A stretch of DNA of 64,000 bases from Brachybacterium tyrofermentans. GTDB lineage: Bacteria; Actinomycetota; Actinomycetes; Actinomycetales; Dermabacteraceae. Made by a program: the position numbers and the translations under genes. The stretch is taken from NCBI RefSeq assembly GCF_014897585.1, contig NZ_JABUXW010000019.1, positions 29,778 to 93,777 on the forward strand, in the 5' to 3' direction. Below the pieces are notes generated by a model, which saw only the letters and a list, made by a program, of their open reading frames with translations, ran no database searches and had not been told where the DNA came from. Below, piece by piece: positions 48,194 to 56,563 of the stretch. How positions within the stretch are numbered: position 1 is the stretch's first letter; each line of letters starts with the position of its first letter.

Positions 48194-49179
48194 GCGGTTT
48201 CCTCCTCGTCCGGGGCGTCCGCGCCCAGGACCTCGTCGTGATGCTGCTCGTACAGGTCTTTGACGCGCCCGCGGATCCGGTCGGAGAAATCGACCGCGGA
48301 TTCGTCCTCGTCGGAGATGATCGGCTCCCCGAAGACGACGCGCACCGGAGGGCGGCCCTGCGGCCAGTTCCGGCCCTTGGGCATCGCCTCGTAGCCTCCG
48401 ACGATCGCCGCCGGGATGACGGGCACGCCGACGCTGATCGCGAGGGCCGCTCCGCCGGGTTTGAAGCTGGTCATCTGGCCGCTGCTCTGGCGACCGCCCT
48501 CCGGGAAGACCAGGATCGGCACTCCGGCGCGCAGGAGCTTGCGCGAGGTGCCGGAGTTCTTGCGGTTGCCGCCACGATCGATCGGGAAGGCGTTGAGCAT
48601 GGTGCGCACGAAGATCCGACGGAAGAAGTGATCGAACCAGTAATCGGTCGCCACCCCGGTGGAGAGCAGGCGACCCTGGGCCCACGGCAGGCTGAGCGCC
48701 AGCAGGGGCCCGTCGACATGGCTGGTGTGGTTCGCGACCAGCACGAACGGCCCCCGGACGCTCTTGACGCGCCGGTGCATCACGACCTGCGGGGTCACCG
48801 CGGACCTCACGACCATCCGGAAGATCACCCGCTGCAGCACGAAGCGGACCCCCGAACGCCATCGTGAGCGGTACTTCGCGAGATCCCCCTCGGGCTTCTC
48901 CCAGCCCTCGCCGCGCGAGCGGGCCGAGAGCGACTCCATGAGGCGTCGGCCGGCGCCGGGCTGCTTCGCCTCGCCGGCCGGACCGTCAGGAGCGTCACCG
49001 CCGGACTCCCCCTCGGCGTCCTCATCGGTGTCGACGAGGTCGTCGGCAACCGCGTCGGCGTCCTCGACAGAGCCAGAGGGGTGCACGTGGCCTGCGGCGC
49101 CACCGGATCGCGCCGGGAAGGCGCCGCCGGCAGGATCGACGGTGTCCTCGGGGTCCTGCGCGGAGTTCTGCGGGGTCAT
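48190..49179 (-). CDS. PlsC-type 1-acylglycerol-3-phosphate acyltransferase with disordered N-terminus
   Basis: 329 residues. The first ~95 are acidic and Gly-rich. The acyltransferase has NHTSHVD (His151, Asp156; HX4D), FPIDR, FPEGGR (225-230) and IPAAI motifs. It esterifies a glycerophosphate backbone at the membrane. It lies 4 bases after the SDR and overlaps the FAD enzyme by ATGA. Confidence 0.88.
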   Translation of the reverse strand: MTPQNSAQDPEDTVDPAGGAFPARSGGAAGHVHPSGSVEDADAVADDLVDTDEDAEGESGGDAPDGPAGEAKQPGAGRRLMESLSARSRGEGWEKPEGDLAKYRSRWRSGVRFVLQRVIFRMVVRSAVTPQVVMHRRVKSVRGPFVLVANHTSHVDGPLLALSLPWAQGRLLSTGVATDYWFDHFFRRIFVRTMLNAFPIDRGGNRKNSGTSRKLLRAGVPILVFPEGGRQSSGQMTSFKPGGAALAISVGVPVIPAAIVGGYEAMPKGRNWPQGRPPVRVVFGEPIISDEDESAVDFSDRIRGRVKDLYEQHHDEVLGADAPDEEETA

Positions 49180-49183
49180 GCGA

Positions 49184-49960
49184 TCACTTCTCCCGGCTGC
49201 GACGGTGGCTGAGCAGTGCGCTCAGTCGGGCCACGATCCCACGAGGAGTCGTGCGCAGGACACCGGCGATCCCCTTCCAGCGCAGTGAAGGGATCGAGAC
49301 CGGCTTCCCGCGGGCCACATCGCGCAGGCACTCCTCGACCAGGCGGTCGGCGTCGAGCCACAGGACGCCCGGGATCGAGGACCCCTTGATCCCTGCGCGG
49401 TTGTGGAACTCGGTGCGCACCCAGCCCGGCATGAGCGCGGTGACCTGCACGCCGGTGCCTGCCAGCTGAACTCCGAGCGACTCGGAGTAGTTGCCCACCC
49501 AGGCCTTGATCGCGGAGTAGTTGTTCTGGGTCACCAGGGCGCTCACGGACCCCACGTTGATGATCCAGCCACGGCCGCGCTCGCTCATCCCCCGGCCTGC
49601 CGCGCCGCCGAGCTTCAGCACGGCGCGGATCATCACCTCGAAGCCGAGGTCGTGCGCGGAGATGTCCTCGTCGAGAAGGCTCGCCTTCACCGAGAAGCCG
49701 GCGTTGTTGACGAGCACGTCGACCGGGTTCGTCGCCGCGACGAGGCGGTCGGCGACGCGCTGCTGCGCCTCGCGGTCGGAGAGGTCGGCGACGATGGTCT
49801 CGACCTCGACGCCGTACTCGCGCCGAAGCTGCGCGGCGGATTCGTCCAGGCGGGAAGGGTCACGCGCGACAAGAACGAGGGAAGCTCCGCGACCAGCGAA
49901 AGCTCTCGCGAAAGCGGCCCCGATGCCCGCGGTGCCACCGGTGATCAGGGCCCTATGCAT
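49184..49960 (-). CDS. Short-chain dehydrogenase/reductase
   Basis: 258 residues: TGGTAGIG (8-15), NNAGFS, catalytic Ser, Tyr and Lys in VSALVTQNNYSAIKAW, and PGWVRTEF. NADP preference is likely from ARDPSR after strand 2. In the cluster context it could be the acyl/alkyl-DHAP reductase step. Divergent from the acyl-CoA reductase gene, sharing a 145-bp intergenic region. Confidence 0.88.
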   Translation of the reverse strand: MHRALITGGTAGIGAAFARAFAGRGASLVLVARDPSRLDESAAQLRREYGVEVETIVADLSDREAQQRVADRLVAATNPVDVLVNNAGFSVKASLLDEDISAHDLGFEVMIRAVLKLGGAAGRGMSERGRGWIINVGSVSALVTQNNYSAIKAWVGNYSESLGVQLAGTGVQVTALMPGWVRTEFHNRAGIKGSSIPGVLWLDADRLVEECLRDVARGKPVSIPSLRWKGIAGVLRTTPRGIVARLSALLSHRRSREK

Positions 49961-50105
49961 GGCGGCTACGATACACTAGAGCCGCCCTGACCAGCGCGGG
50001 AAACACCCCTGGTGAGGCCGTCCCGAGGCGCGGCGAACGCGACTCGCTCGAGGCTCGGGCGCCATAACTTCCACGTCCTGCCGTACCCGTCCATAGAGGG
50101 AATCC
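49961..50105. promoter_or_regulatory. Divergent promoter region between SDR and acyl-CoA reductase
   Basis: TACGATACACTAG near 49966-49978 holds TACACT on the plus strand and TAGTGTATCGTA on the minus strand, candidate -10 boxes for both directions. No convincing -35 boxes are seen. Confidence 0.35.
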
Positions 50106-52382
50106 ATGTCGAACAGCACACCGTCCGCCGACCAGTCCGCCAGCAGCGGCGGGCACCGCGACGGGGATCGCCGGATCCTGCTGACCGGCGTCACAGGATT
50201 CCTGGGCCAGGCGGTCCTGCGGTCCCTCCTGGAGACCACCGACAACACCTACATCACCGCCGTGGTGCGCCCCAAGGGCTCCCTCAGCGGGCTCAAGCGC
50301 CTCGAGCAGCTGCTGCGCAAGCCGGTCTTCTCCTCCTGGGCCGACGCGCTCGGCGAGGGTGGCAAGGAGACCGTGAAGGCTGCGTTCGACGCCCGGGTCT
50401 CCGTGCTCGAGGGCGACCTCACCGATATGCCCGCCATCGAGGATCCTTTCGACGTCGTCATCCACTCGGCGTCGTCGGTCTCCTTCGACCCGCCGATCGA
50501 CGAGGCCTTCCGCACCAACGTCGGCGGGGCGCGGAACCTCTACGAGGCGCTGCTCGCCTCCGGCCAGGACCCGCACGTCATCCACGTCTCGACCGCCTAC
50601 GTCGGCGGCATCGCCAAGGGCCTCCGCCAGGAGGGATCGCTGCAGACCGACGTCGACTGGCGCGCCGAATACCAGGCCGCGGTCGACGCCCGCACCCGGG
50701 TCGACGCCGAGTCCCGTCGGCCCGAGACCCTGCGCTCCCAGATCCGCGGCGCGACGCTGCGCACCGGCCGCATGGGTCCCAAGGCCGTCGCCTCCGCCTC
50801 CGAGGAGGCCCGCCGCGCCTGGGTCGACGAGCGCCTGGTCGACTTCGGCCGCACCCGCGCCCAGTCCGTGGGCTGGACCGACATCTACACCTTCACCAAG
50901 GCGATGGCGGAGCAGGTCGCCGAGGAGCTGTGGACCGCCAACGGCCACCGTGTCTCCTTCGTGCGGCCCTCGATCATCGAATCCGCCGTCCAGAACCCGT
51001 ATCCGGGCTGGATCGACGGCTACAAGGTCGCCGACCCGCTGATCATGGCCTACGGCCGCGGCGCCCTGCCCGAGTTCCCGGGCCTGGCGGACTCGATCCT
51101 CGACGTCATCCCCGTGGACTTCGTGGTCAACGTGATCGTGGCCCTGGCCACCCAGGACGTCTCCCGTCGTGGCGACGACGCCTACTACCAGGTGGTCTCC
51201 GGCGCCTCGAACCCCCTGCCCTTCCACGAGATGTTCACCGCGGTGCGCGAGTACTTCGTGGAGAACCCGCTCGAGGACGACGAGGGCAAGGCCATCGAGG
51301 TCCCCGCCTGGACCTTCCCGGCCGTGGAGATGGTCGAGCAGCGCTTCCGGGCCAAGGAGCTCGCCGCGAAGGCCGGGGCAACCGCCGTCGCCTACCTCCC
51401 CGCCACCAAGCGCACCCGGGCGTGGACGTCGGACCTGCACAAGGCGACGTCCGGGCTGACCACGCTGCGCATGTACATCGAGCTGTACCGCCAGTACACG
51501 AAGACGGAGATGGTCTTCGACGACGCCAACACGCGCGCTCTGCGCGAGGAGCTCTCACCCGAGTTCCTGGAGGGGCATGACTTCGACGTCACCGGGATCG
51601 ATTGGCGCGAATACTTCATGACGCAGCACCTGCCGGCCGTCACCGACCTCACCAAGGCGTACTCCCGGGCGAAGTCCGCCCAGCGCAAGCGCACCTCGCG
51701 CCCCGCCCCGGAGCTCAAGCAGAACGAGAACGCCCTGGCTGTCTTCGACCTCGACGGCACCGTGCTCGCCACGAACATCGTCCAGCAGTACTTCGCGGTG
51801 GTGCGTGCGACGCGTCCTCGCCGGTCCTGGCCCGCCGAGATCGGTGGCCTGCTCGCCGCCGTCCCCGGGTACCTGCGGGCGGAGAAGCGTGACCGCTCCG
51901 AGCTGATCCGCACCGTGAACCGCCGCTACAAGGGATACCGCAGCGACGAGCTGCGCTCCCTCATGCAGGGTGAGGCCGGGCGCCGCATCCGCGCGTCGAT
52001 CCGTCCCGAGGCCCTCGAGACGATCGAGCGCCACCGCGCCGCCGGGCACCGGACCGTGCTGGTCAGCGGCGCGCTCGACGTGCTCGTGGAGCCGCTCGCG
52101 GGCCTGTTCGACGAGGTCGTCGCCACCCATATGGACGAGAACGCCTCCGGGGTCATGACCGGCTACCTGGCCACTCCCCCGCTCGTCGACGAGGCCCGCG
52201 CGAACTGGCTGAGCAAGTACGCCGACCTCCACGGCGCGGACCTCGCCGCCTCCTACGGCTACGGCGACTCCCACGCCGACGCCGCCTGGCTCGAGCTGGT
52301 CGGCTCCCCCACCGCCGTCTCCCCGGACCTCGGCCTGTACGGCGTGGCGAAGAAGAAGCGCTGGCAGATCCTGGAGTGGTGA
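50106..52382 (+). CDS. Fatty acyl-CoA reductase fused to HAD-IB hydrolase
   Basis: 758 residues. The N-terminal part (about 22-530) is an extended SDR/FAR: TGVTGFLG (27-34), IHSASSVSFD, VSTAYVGG, YTFTK (Tyr261, Lys265), then a sterile-type C-terminal region. The C-terminal part (about 540-750) is a SerB-like HAD: FDLDGTV (Asp548, Asp550), LVSGALDVLVEPL, YGDSHADAAWL. FAR enzymes make fatty alcohols, the substrate of alkyl-DHAP synthase; the phosphatase could act on a lipid intermediate. The ATG follows GAGGGAATCC. A terminator follows. Confidence 0.87.
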   Translation: MSNSTPSADQSASSGGHRDGDRRILLTGVTGFLGQAVLRSLLETTDNTYITAVVRPKGSLSGLKRLEQLLRKPVFSSWADALGEGGKETVKAAFDARVSVLEGDLTDMPAIEDPFDVVIHSASSVSFDPPIDEAFRTNVGGARNLYEALLASGQDPHVIHVSTAYVGGIAKGLRQEGSLQTDVDWRAEYQAAVDARTRVDAESRRPETLRSQIRGATLRTGRMGPKAVASASEEARRAWVDERLVDFGRTRAQSVGWTDIYTFTKAMAEQVAEELWTANGHRVSFVRPSIIESAVQNPYPGWIDGYKVADPLIMAYGRGALPEFPGLADSILDVIPVDFVVNVIVALATQDVSRRGDDAYYQVVSGASNPLPFHEMFTAVREYFVENPLEDDEGKAIEVPAWTFPAVEMVEQRFRAKELAAKAGATAVAYLPATKRTRAWTSDLHKATSGLTTLRMYIELYRQYTKTEMVFDDANTRALREELSPEFLEGHDFDVTGIDWREYFMTQHLPAVTDLTKAYSRAKSAQRKRTSRPAPELKQNENALAVFDLDGTVLATNIVQQYFAVVRATRPRRSWPAEIGGLLAAVPGYLRAEKRDRSELIRTVNRRYKGYRSDELRSLMQGEAGRRIRASIRPEALETIERHRAAGHRTVLVSGALDVLVEPLAGLFDEVVATHMDENASGVMTGYLATPPLVDEARANWLSKYADLHGADLAASYGYGDSHADAAWLELVGSPTAVSPDLGLYGVAKKKRWQILEW

Positions 52383-52437
52383 GCCTCTGAGCCTGGTGAG
52401 CCGGTGAGCGGACCGCTCCTCCGGACGTGATCGACAC

Positions 52438-52466
52438 GCAGCCCCGTCGCCCAGCGACGGGGCTGC
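52438..52466 (+). terminator. Terminator after the acyl-CoA reductase gene
   Basis: A perfect 13-bp stem, GCAGCCCCGTCGC / GCGACGGGGCTGC, with loop CCA, followed by TTCGTGTG. Confidence 0.85.
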
Positions 52467-52654
52467 TTCGTGTGCGGGCGAGGGTCGCTCGCGAGCGCCC
52501 GTGGGGAGGACGGCACGGGGACTCCTCCCCATCGCGCCTGGCCAGGAAGCCTCCTACTGTCATATCCAGGTCGAGCGGCAGATCCCGGGCGGGAGCTGCG
52601 AGGCCCCGGGGCAGCGAAGGACGCGGTTCCGGATCCAGCCGAGAGGGGACCATC

Positions 52655-53554
52655 ATGACCAGGACGATCTACGCCCGCGGAGCAGCTCTGGCCGCCGCGA
52701 CCATGCTTGCGCTGACCGCATGCGGCGGCTTCGGCGAGACCGAGGCCGAGCGTGAGCCGGCCGAGCAGGGCCAGGAGCAGGATCGCGAGGGCGAAGGCGA
52801 GGGCGACGAAGACGGCGCCGGCGCTGACGAAGGCACGTCGGAGGACGGTTCCTCCGCGAGGGAGGGCGACGACTCCGACAGCGACACCTCCGACGGCACC
52901 GGGTCCGGCGACGAGGGCGCCGACAAGGGGGCAGAGGGCGACAGCGCAGAGGGCGAGGACGCAGGCACGGACGACGCTGAGGGCACCGGCTCCGATGCCG
53001 ATTCCGACACCGACACCGACACCGGTACCGACACCGCCGGTCAGAGCGACGACGCCGCCGAAGGTGAGGACGCCGCCGCGGGCGAGGACACCGCTGCTGC
53101 CGCCGGCGAGTCCACCGTCGTCGAGATCGGCACCGAGCTCGTCGACGAGGAGACCGGGGACGTGGTCACCATCCTCTCCGCAGTGCGGGGCAACCCCACC
53201 GACTTCTACGCCGCGACGGACAACCCCGACGGCGAGATGATCTACCTCGAGGTGGCTGTGACTCCCGGTGGCCAGTACGGCGGGGTCGTCAGCCAGTCCG
53301 ACTTCTACCTGGAGGACGACGGCGAGGAGGTCAACTACGCGGCGAGCGCCGACGATGAGCTGACCGCCGCGGGCTTCGAGTACTTCGAGGGGGCACCGCG
53401 TCGCGACGGCGAGGCCACCGGCTACATCCCGATCTACGTCGAGACCACGGGCGACACCCTCACCGGCTCATACGTGCGGCCCGAGGCCGAGGTCATCGGC
53501 GAGGACACCGTGATCCCCGAGTTCCGGGGCGAGTTCGAGATCCCGGCCGTCTGA
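52655..53554 (+). CDS. Lipoprotein with acidic linker and telokin-like (DUF4352-like) domain
   Basis: 299 residues. Signal peptide and lipobox LALTACGG (Cys near 23), then about 120 residues of D/E/G/S/T repeats, probably an extracellular disordered spacer, then a folded beta domain (about 155-295) with MIYLEVAVTPGGQYGG and FYLEDDGEEVNYAA. I read the beta domain as DUF4352-like. Start ATG after GAGAGGGGACC. Role unknown. Confidence 0.7.
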   Translation: MTRTIYARGAALAAATMLALTACGGFGETEAEREPAEQGQEQDREGEGEGDEDGAGADEGTSEDGSSAREGDDSDSDTSDGTGSGDEGADKGAEGDSAEGEDAGTDDAEGTGSDADSDTDTDTGTDTAGQSDDAAEGEDAAAGEDTAAAAGESTVVEIGTELVDEETGDVVTILSAVRGNPTDFYAATDNPDGEMIYLEVAVTPGGQYGGVVSQSDFYLEDDGEEVNYAASADDELTAAGFEYFEGAPRRDGEATGYIPIYVETTGDTLTGSYVRPEAEVIGEDTVIPEFRGEFEIPAV

Positions 53555-53596
53555 TCGCCGCGGTCGGGGACCAGCCACCGGCCCAGCGAGAGGCCA

Positions 53597-53644
53597 CAGC
53601 ACAGCAGGGGCGCACCGCTATCGCGATGCGCCCCTGCTGTGCTG
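53597..53644. terminator. Bidirectional terminator between convergent genes
   Basis: A perfect 17-bp stem, AGCACAGCAGGGGCGCA / TGCGCCCCTGCTGTGCT, extended by one C-G pair, serving the lipoprotein from the left and the ABC importer from the right. Confidence 0.85.
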
Positions 53645-53670
53645 CTCCGGACCGAGGGCCACGCCTCCGG

Positions 53671-54543
53671 TCAGAGCACCGAGGCGAGGAAGTCCTGGAG
53701 TCGGTCGGACTTCGGGCTCTCGATGAGCTCCTGGGCGGTTCCCTGCTCGACGATCATGCCCTCGTCCATGAACACGACCCTGTCGGCGACCTCGCGGGCG
53801 AAGCCCATCTCGTGGGTCACCACGATCATCGTCATCCCGCCCTCGGCGAGCTCCTTGAGCACGGCGAGCACCTCGGCGACGAGCTCCGGGTCCAGGGCGG
53901 ACGTCGGCTCGTCGAAGAGCATCAGCTCGGGCTCCATGGCCAGGGCGCGGGCGATCGCGACGCGCTGCTGCTGGCCGCCGGAGAGCTCCGAGGGGTAGTG
54001 GTCGGCGCGGTCGGACAGCCCCACCCTCTCGAGCAGGGCGAGCGCGGACTCCTTCGCCTCGGCCTTGGAGCGGCCGAGCACCTGGATCGGTGCCTCCATG
54101 ATGTTCGCCAGGGCGGTCATGTGCGGGAACAGGTGGAAGCGCTGGAAGACCATGCCGATGCGGGAGCGCTGGCGCGCGATCTCGGCGCTGGGCAGCTTCT
54201 GCCAGCGACCGTCGGCCAGGGGCTCCTCGGCGTAGCCCTGGGTGACGCCGGCGATGCGCACGCGCCCCGCCGTCGGCTCCTCGAGCTGGTTGATGCAGCG
54301 CAGCAGAGTGGACTTGCCCGAGCCGGAAGGGCCGATCAGCACGGTGACCTCGCCCGGTGCGACCGAGAGCTCGCAGTCCTTGAGCACGTGGAGGTCGCCG
54401 AAGGCCTTGTGGATGCCCTCGAGCTGGATCAACGGTGCGGCGGGCGCCGAACCAGCAGCAGCGGGATCGCGAGTGGCAGCCGAATCGCCAGTGGCAGCGG
54501 GATCGGGCGTGGCGGCAGGATCGGGCGTGGCGGCGTGGGTCAT
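53671..54543 (-). CDS. Polar amino acid ABC transporter ATPase (GlnQ-type)
   Basis: 290 residues: about 35 Ala/Pro/Asp repeat residues, then the ATPase with Walker [11 protein letters not shown]-loop [12 protein letters not shown], signature LSGGQQQR, Walker [13 protein letters not shown] and H-loop VTHEM. It powers the adjacent permease. Overlaps the permease stop (ATGA). Confidence 0.93.
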   Translation of the reverse strand: MTHAATPDPAATPDPAATGDSAATRDPAAAGSAPAAPLIQLEGIHKAFGDLHVLKDCELSVAPGEVTVLIGPSGSGKSTLLRCINQLEEPTAGRVRIAGVTQGYAEEPLADGRWQKLPSAEIARQRSRIGMVFQRFHLFPHMTALANIMEAPIQVLGRSKAEAKESALALLERVGLSDRADHYPSELSGGQQQRVAIARALAMEPELMLFDEPTSALDPELVAEVLAVLKELAEGGMTMIVVTHEMGFAREVADRVVFMDEGMIVEQGTAQELIESPKSDRLQDFLASVL

Positions 54544-55547
54544 CAGAGCTCCACCTCCGGGAGCGAGTCCTTGGGGGTCGTGCCGGAGTTGTTCACGGCG
54601 GACTGGCGCGAGCGCTTCGGGGCGGCGCCGCCCGGGCGGTCATCGAACCCGCGGCCGAAGTAGCGCTCGAGGAAGAACTGGCCCACCATCAGCACGCTGG
54701 TGATCGCGAGATACCAGATCGCGGCCACGATCAGCAGCGGTATCGGGGCGTAGAGCTTGTTCGAGATCGCATTGGTGGCGAACGTCAGGTCCAGGGTGAA
54801 GGGCACGGCGAGCACGAGCGAGGTCGTCTTCAGCATGCCGATGGTCTCGTTGCCCAGCGGAGGCACGATCACGCGCATGGCCTGCGGGATGATGATGCGC
54901 CGCAGGATGTTGCCGTTGCCCATGCCGAGCGCCTTGGAGGCTTCCGTCTGCCCCTTGTCCACGGAGTTCAGGCCCGAGCGGATGATCTCGGCGAGGTAGG
55001 CGCCCTCGTTCAGGCCCAGGCCCACCACGGCCGCCCAGAACGCCGGGAAGTAGTCGCGGGTGGAGAAGGAGAACCACTCGGGGCCGAAGGGCACGCCGAG
55101 CGCGATCTTGGGGACGATCACGGTGAACAGGCCCCAGAACACCAGCTGGGTGTACACCGGGGTCCCGCGGAAGATGAAGATGTACGCCCAGGAGACGCCG
55201 CGCAGCACCGGGTTCTCGCTGCGGCGCATGATCGCGGCGGCGAGGGCCACGACGGTGCCGAGCACCATCGCGAGCACGGTGATCAGCAGCGTCCAGCCCA
55301 CGCCCTGGACCACCTTGACGTCCAGGATGTAGGTCGCCACCGTGGGCCAGTCGAAGACCGGGTTGGTGACGAGGAAGTTGATCAGGCCCACGACGACCAG
55401 CGCGACGACGACGGCGCTGATCCAGGTGCCGGGGCGCGGACTGTGCTTGGCGCGGATCCGGTCCGGGATCGGGTCGGCGGCGCGACGGCCGGTCGCGGGA
55501 CCTGCCGAGGCTGCGCCGGAGGCGGGGGCGGGGGTCTGTGTGCTCAC
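54543..55547 (-). CDS. Amino acid ABC transporter permease
   Basis: 334 residues, five or six membrane helices and the HisM-type EAA loop ([23 protein letters not shown]). GTG 55547 overlaps the binding-protein stop (GTGA). The tail is basic and Pro/Ser-rich. Confidence 0.92.
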   Translation of the reverse strand: MSTQTPAPASGAASAGPATGRRAADPIPDRIRAKHSPRPGTWISAVVVALVVVGLINFLVTNPVFDWPTVATYILDVKVVQGVGWTLLITVLAMVLGTVVALAAAIMRRSENPVLRGVSWAYIFIFRGTPVYTQLVFWGLFTVIVPKIALGVPFGPEWFSFSTRDYFPAFWAAVVGLGLNEGAYLAEIIRSGLNSVDKGQTEASKALGMGNGNILRRIIIPQAMRVIVPPLGNETIGMLKTTSLVLAVPFTLDLTFATNAISNKLYAPIPLLIVAAIWYLAITSVLMVGQFFLERYFGRGFDDRPGGAAPKRSRQSAVNNSGTTPKDSLPEVEL

Positions 55548-56488
55548 TGCTGCGGGTCCACTTCCGAGGTCTCGATCATGCCGTTCTCGTTGCCCCAGGC
55601 CACGAGGATGTCGCGGAGGGCGCCGGAGTCGATGAGGTGCTGCACCGCCGCGCGGATCGCCTCGGCCAGCTCCGGCTGGTCCTTGGCGACGACGATGCCG
55701 TTCAACGCCGCGTCCTCGATCTCGCCGACCTCCTCGAGGGTGCCGCGCGAGCGGTCCACCGCGTAGGCGACGACGGGCGAGTCTCCGATCAGCACGTCGG
55801 CCTTGCCGCCGGCCACCGCGGTCGCGGCGTCGGCGTTGCCGACGTAGGGCTGGTCGACGATGCCGTCGCCGCCCGCGTCGCGGCACTCCTGGTCGCGCTC
55901 GACGACGACGTCGTCCATATAGGTGCCCACCTGGTGGGCGACGCGGGTGCCGCACAGGTCCGGCGGGGTGATGTCGTAGGGGTTCCCGGTCTTCACGGCG
56001 TAGGACATCCCGGCCGCGAAGTAGGACACCATCGAGACCTGCTCGAGGCGTTCGGGGTTGATCGTGAAGCTCGAGATCCCGACGTCGTACTTCGAGCCGA
56101 TCGACGGGATGATCTGCGCGAACACCGCGGATTCGGTGCGGGTGGTCAGGCCCAGCACCTTGCCGATGGCGGCGAGGATGTCCATGTCGTAGCCGACCGC
56201 CCCTCCCCCGGAGCCGACGAACTCACCGGGCGCGTAGTTCAGGGCGGCGCCGTTGACCAGCTCACCCCGCTCGCGGATCTCGGCGGGCACGAGGGCGGCG
56301 AGCTCGGGCTGCTCCTCGATGCTGTCGACGTCGACCTCAGGGATCGCGTTGGTCTCGGCGTCCAGGCGCACGGAAGCGTCAGTGCAGGCGGCCAGAGCCG
56401 GCGCGAGGACCGCGCCGCCCAGGGCGAGCGGCAGCGCGCGCAGCAAGGTGCGCCGACGGGGAGGCCGACGAGAGCGGAGGGAAGTCAC
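55544..56488 (-). CDS. Amino acid ABC transporter substrate-binding lipoprotein
   Basis: 314 residues from GTG 56488: a basic RRPPRRR start, hydrophobic segment and lipobox LAACT, then an SBP_bac_3-type domain (GYDMDILAAIGKVLGL, DVGISSFTINPERLEQVSM, ADVLIGDSPVVAYAV). First gene of the importer operon. An ATG at 56515 is possible, but a strong -10 (TACTAT) lies between them, so the GTG start with a leaderless mRNA is preferred. Confidence 0.88.
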   Translation of the reverse strand: MTSLRSRRPPRRRTLLRALPLALGGAVLAPALAACTDASVRLDAETNAIPEVDVDSIEEQPELAALVPAEIRERGELVNGAALNYAPGEFVGSGGGAVGYDMDILAAIGKVLGLTTRTESAVFAQIIPSIGSKYDVGISSFTINPERLEQVSMVSYFAAGMSYAVKTGNPYDITPPDLCGTRVAHQVGTYMDDVVVERDQECRDAGGDGIVDQPYVGNADAATAVAGGKADVLIGDSPVVAYAVDRSRGTLEEVGEIEDAALNGIVVAKDQPELAEAIRAAVQHLIDSGALRDILVAWGNENGMIETSEVDPQQ

Positions 56489-56490
56489 GG

Positions 56491-56505
56491 GTGAATAGTA
56501 TTCAC
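56491..56505. promoter_or_regulatory. Palindromic operator over the importer promoter
   Basis: GTGAATAGTATTCAC is a perfect 15-bp palindrome. Leftward it contains -10 TACTAT, whose start would be at the GTG at 56488. A repressor bound here would block the importer. Confidence 0.6.
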
Positions 56506-56563
56506 ATGGATGCATGAAAACAAACCGATGTTGGGTGGTTCACCGCGACGGCCGCGGAGCCCC

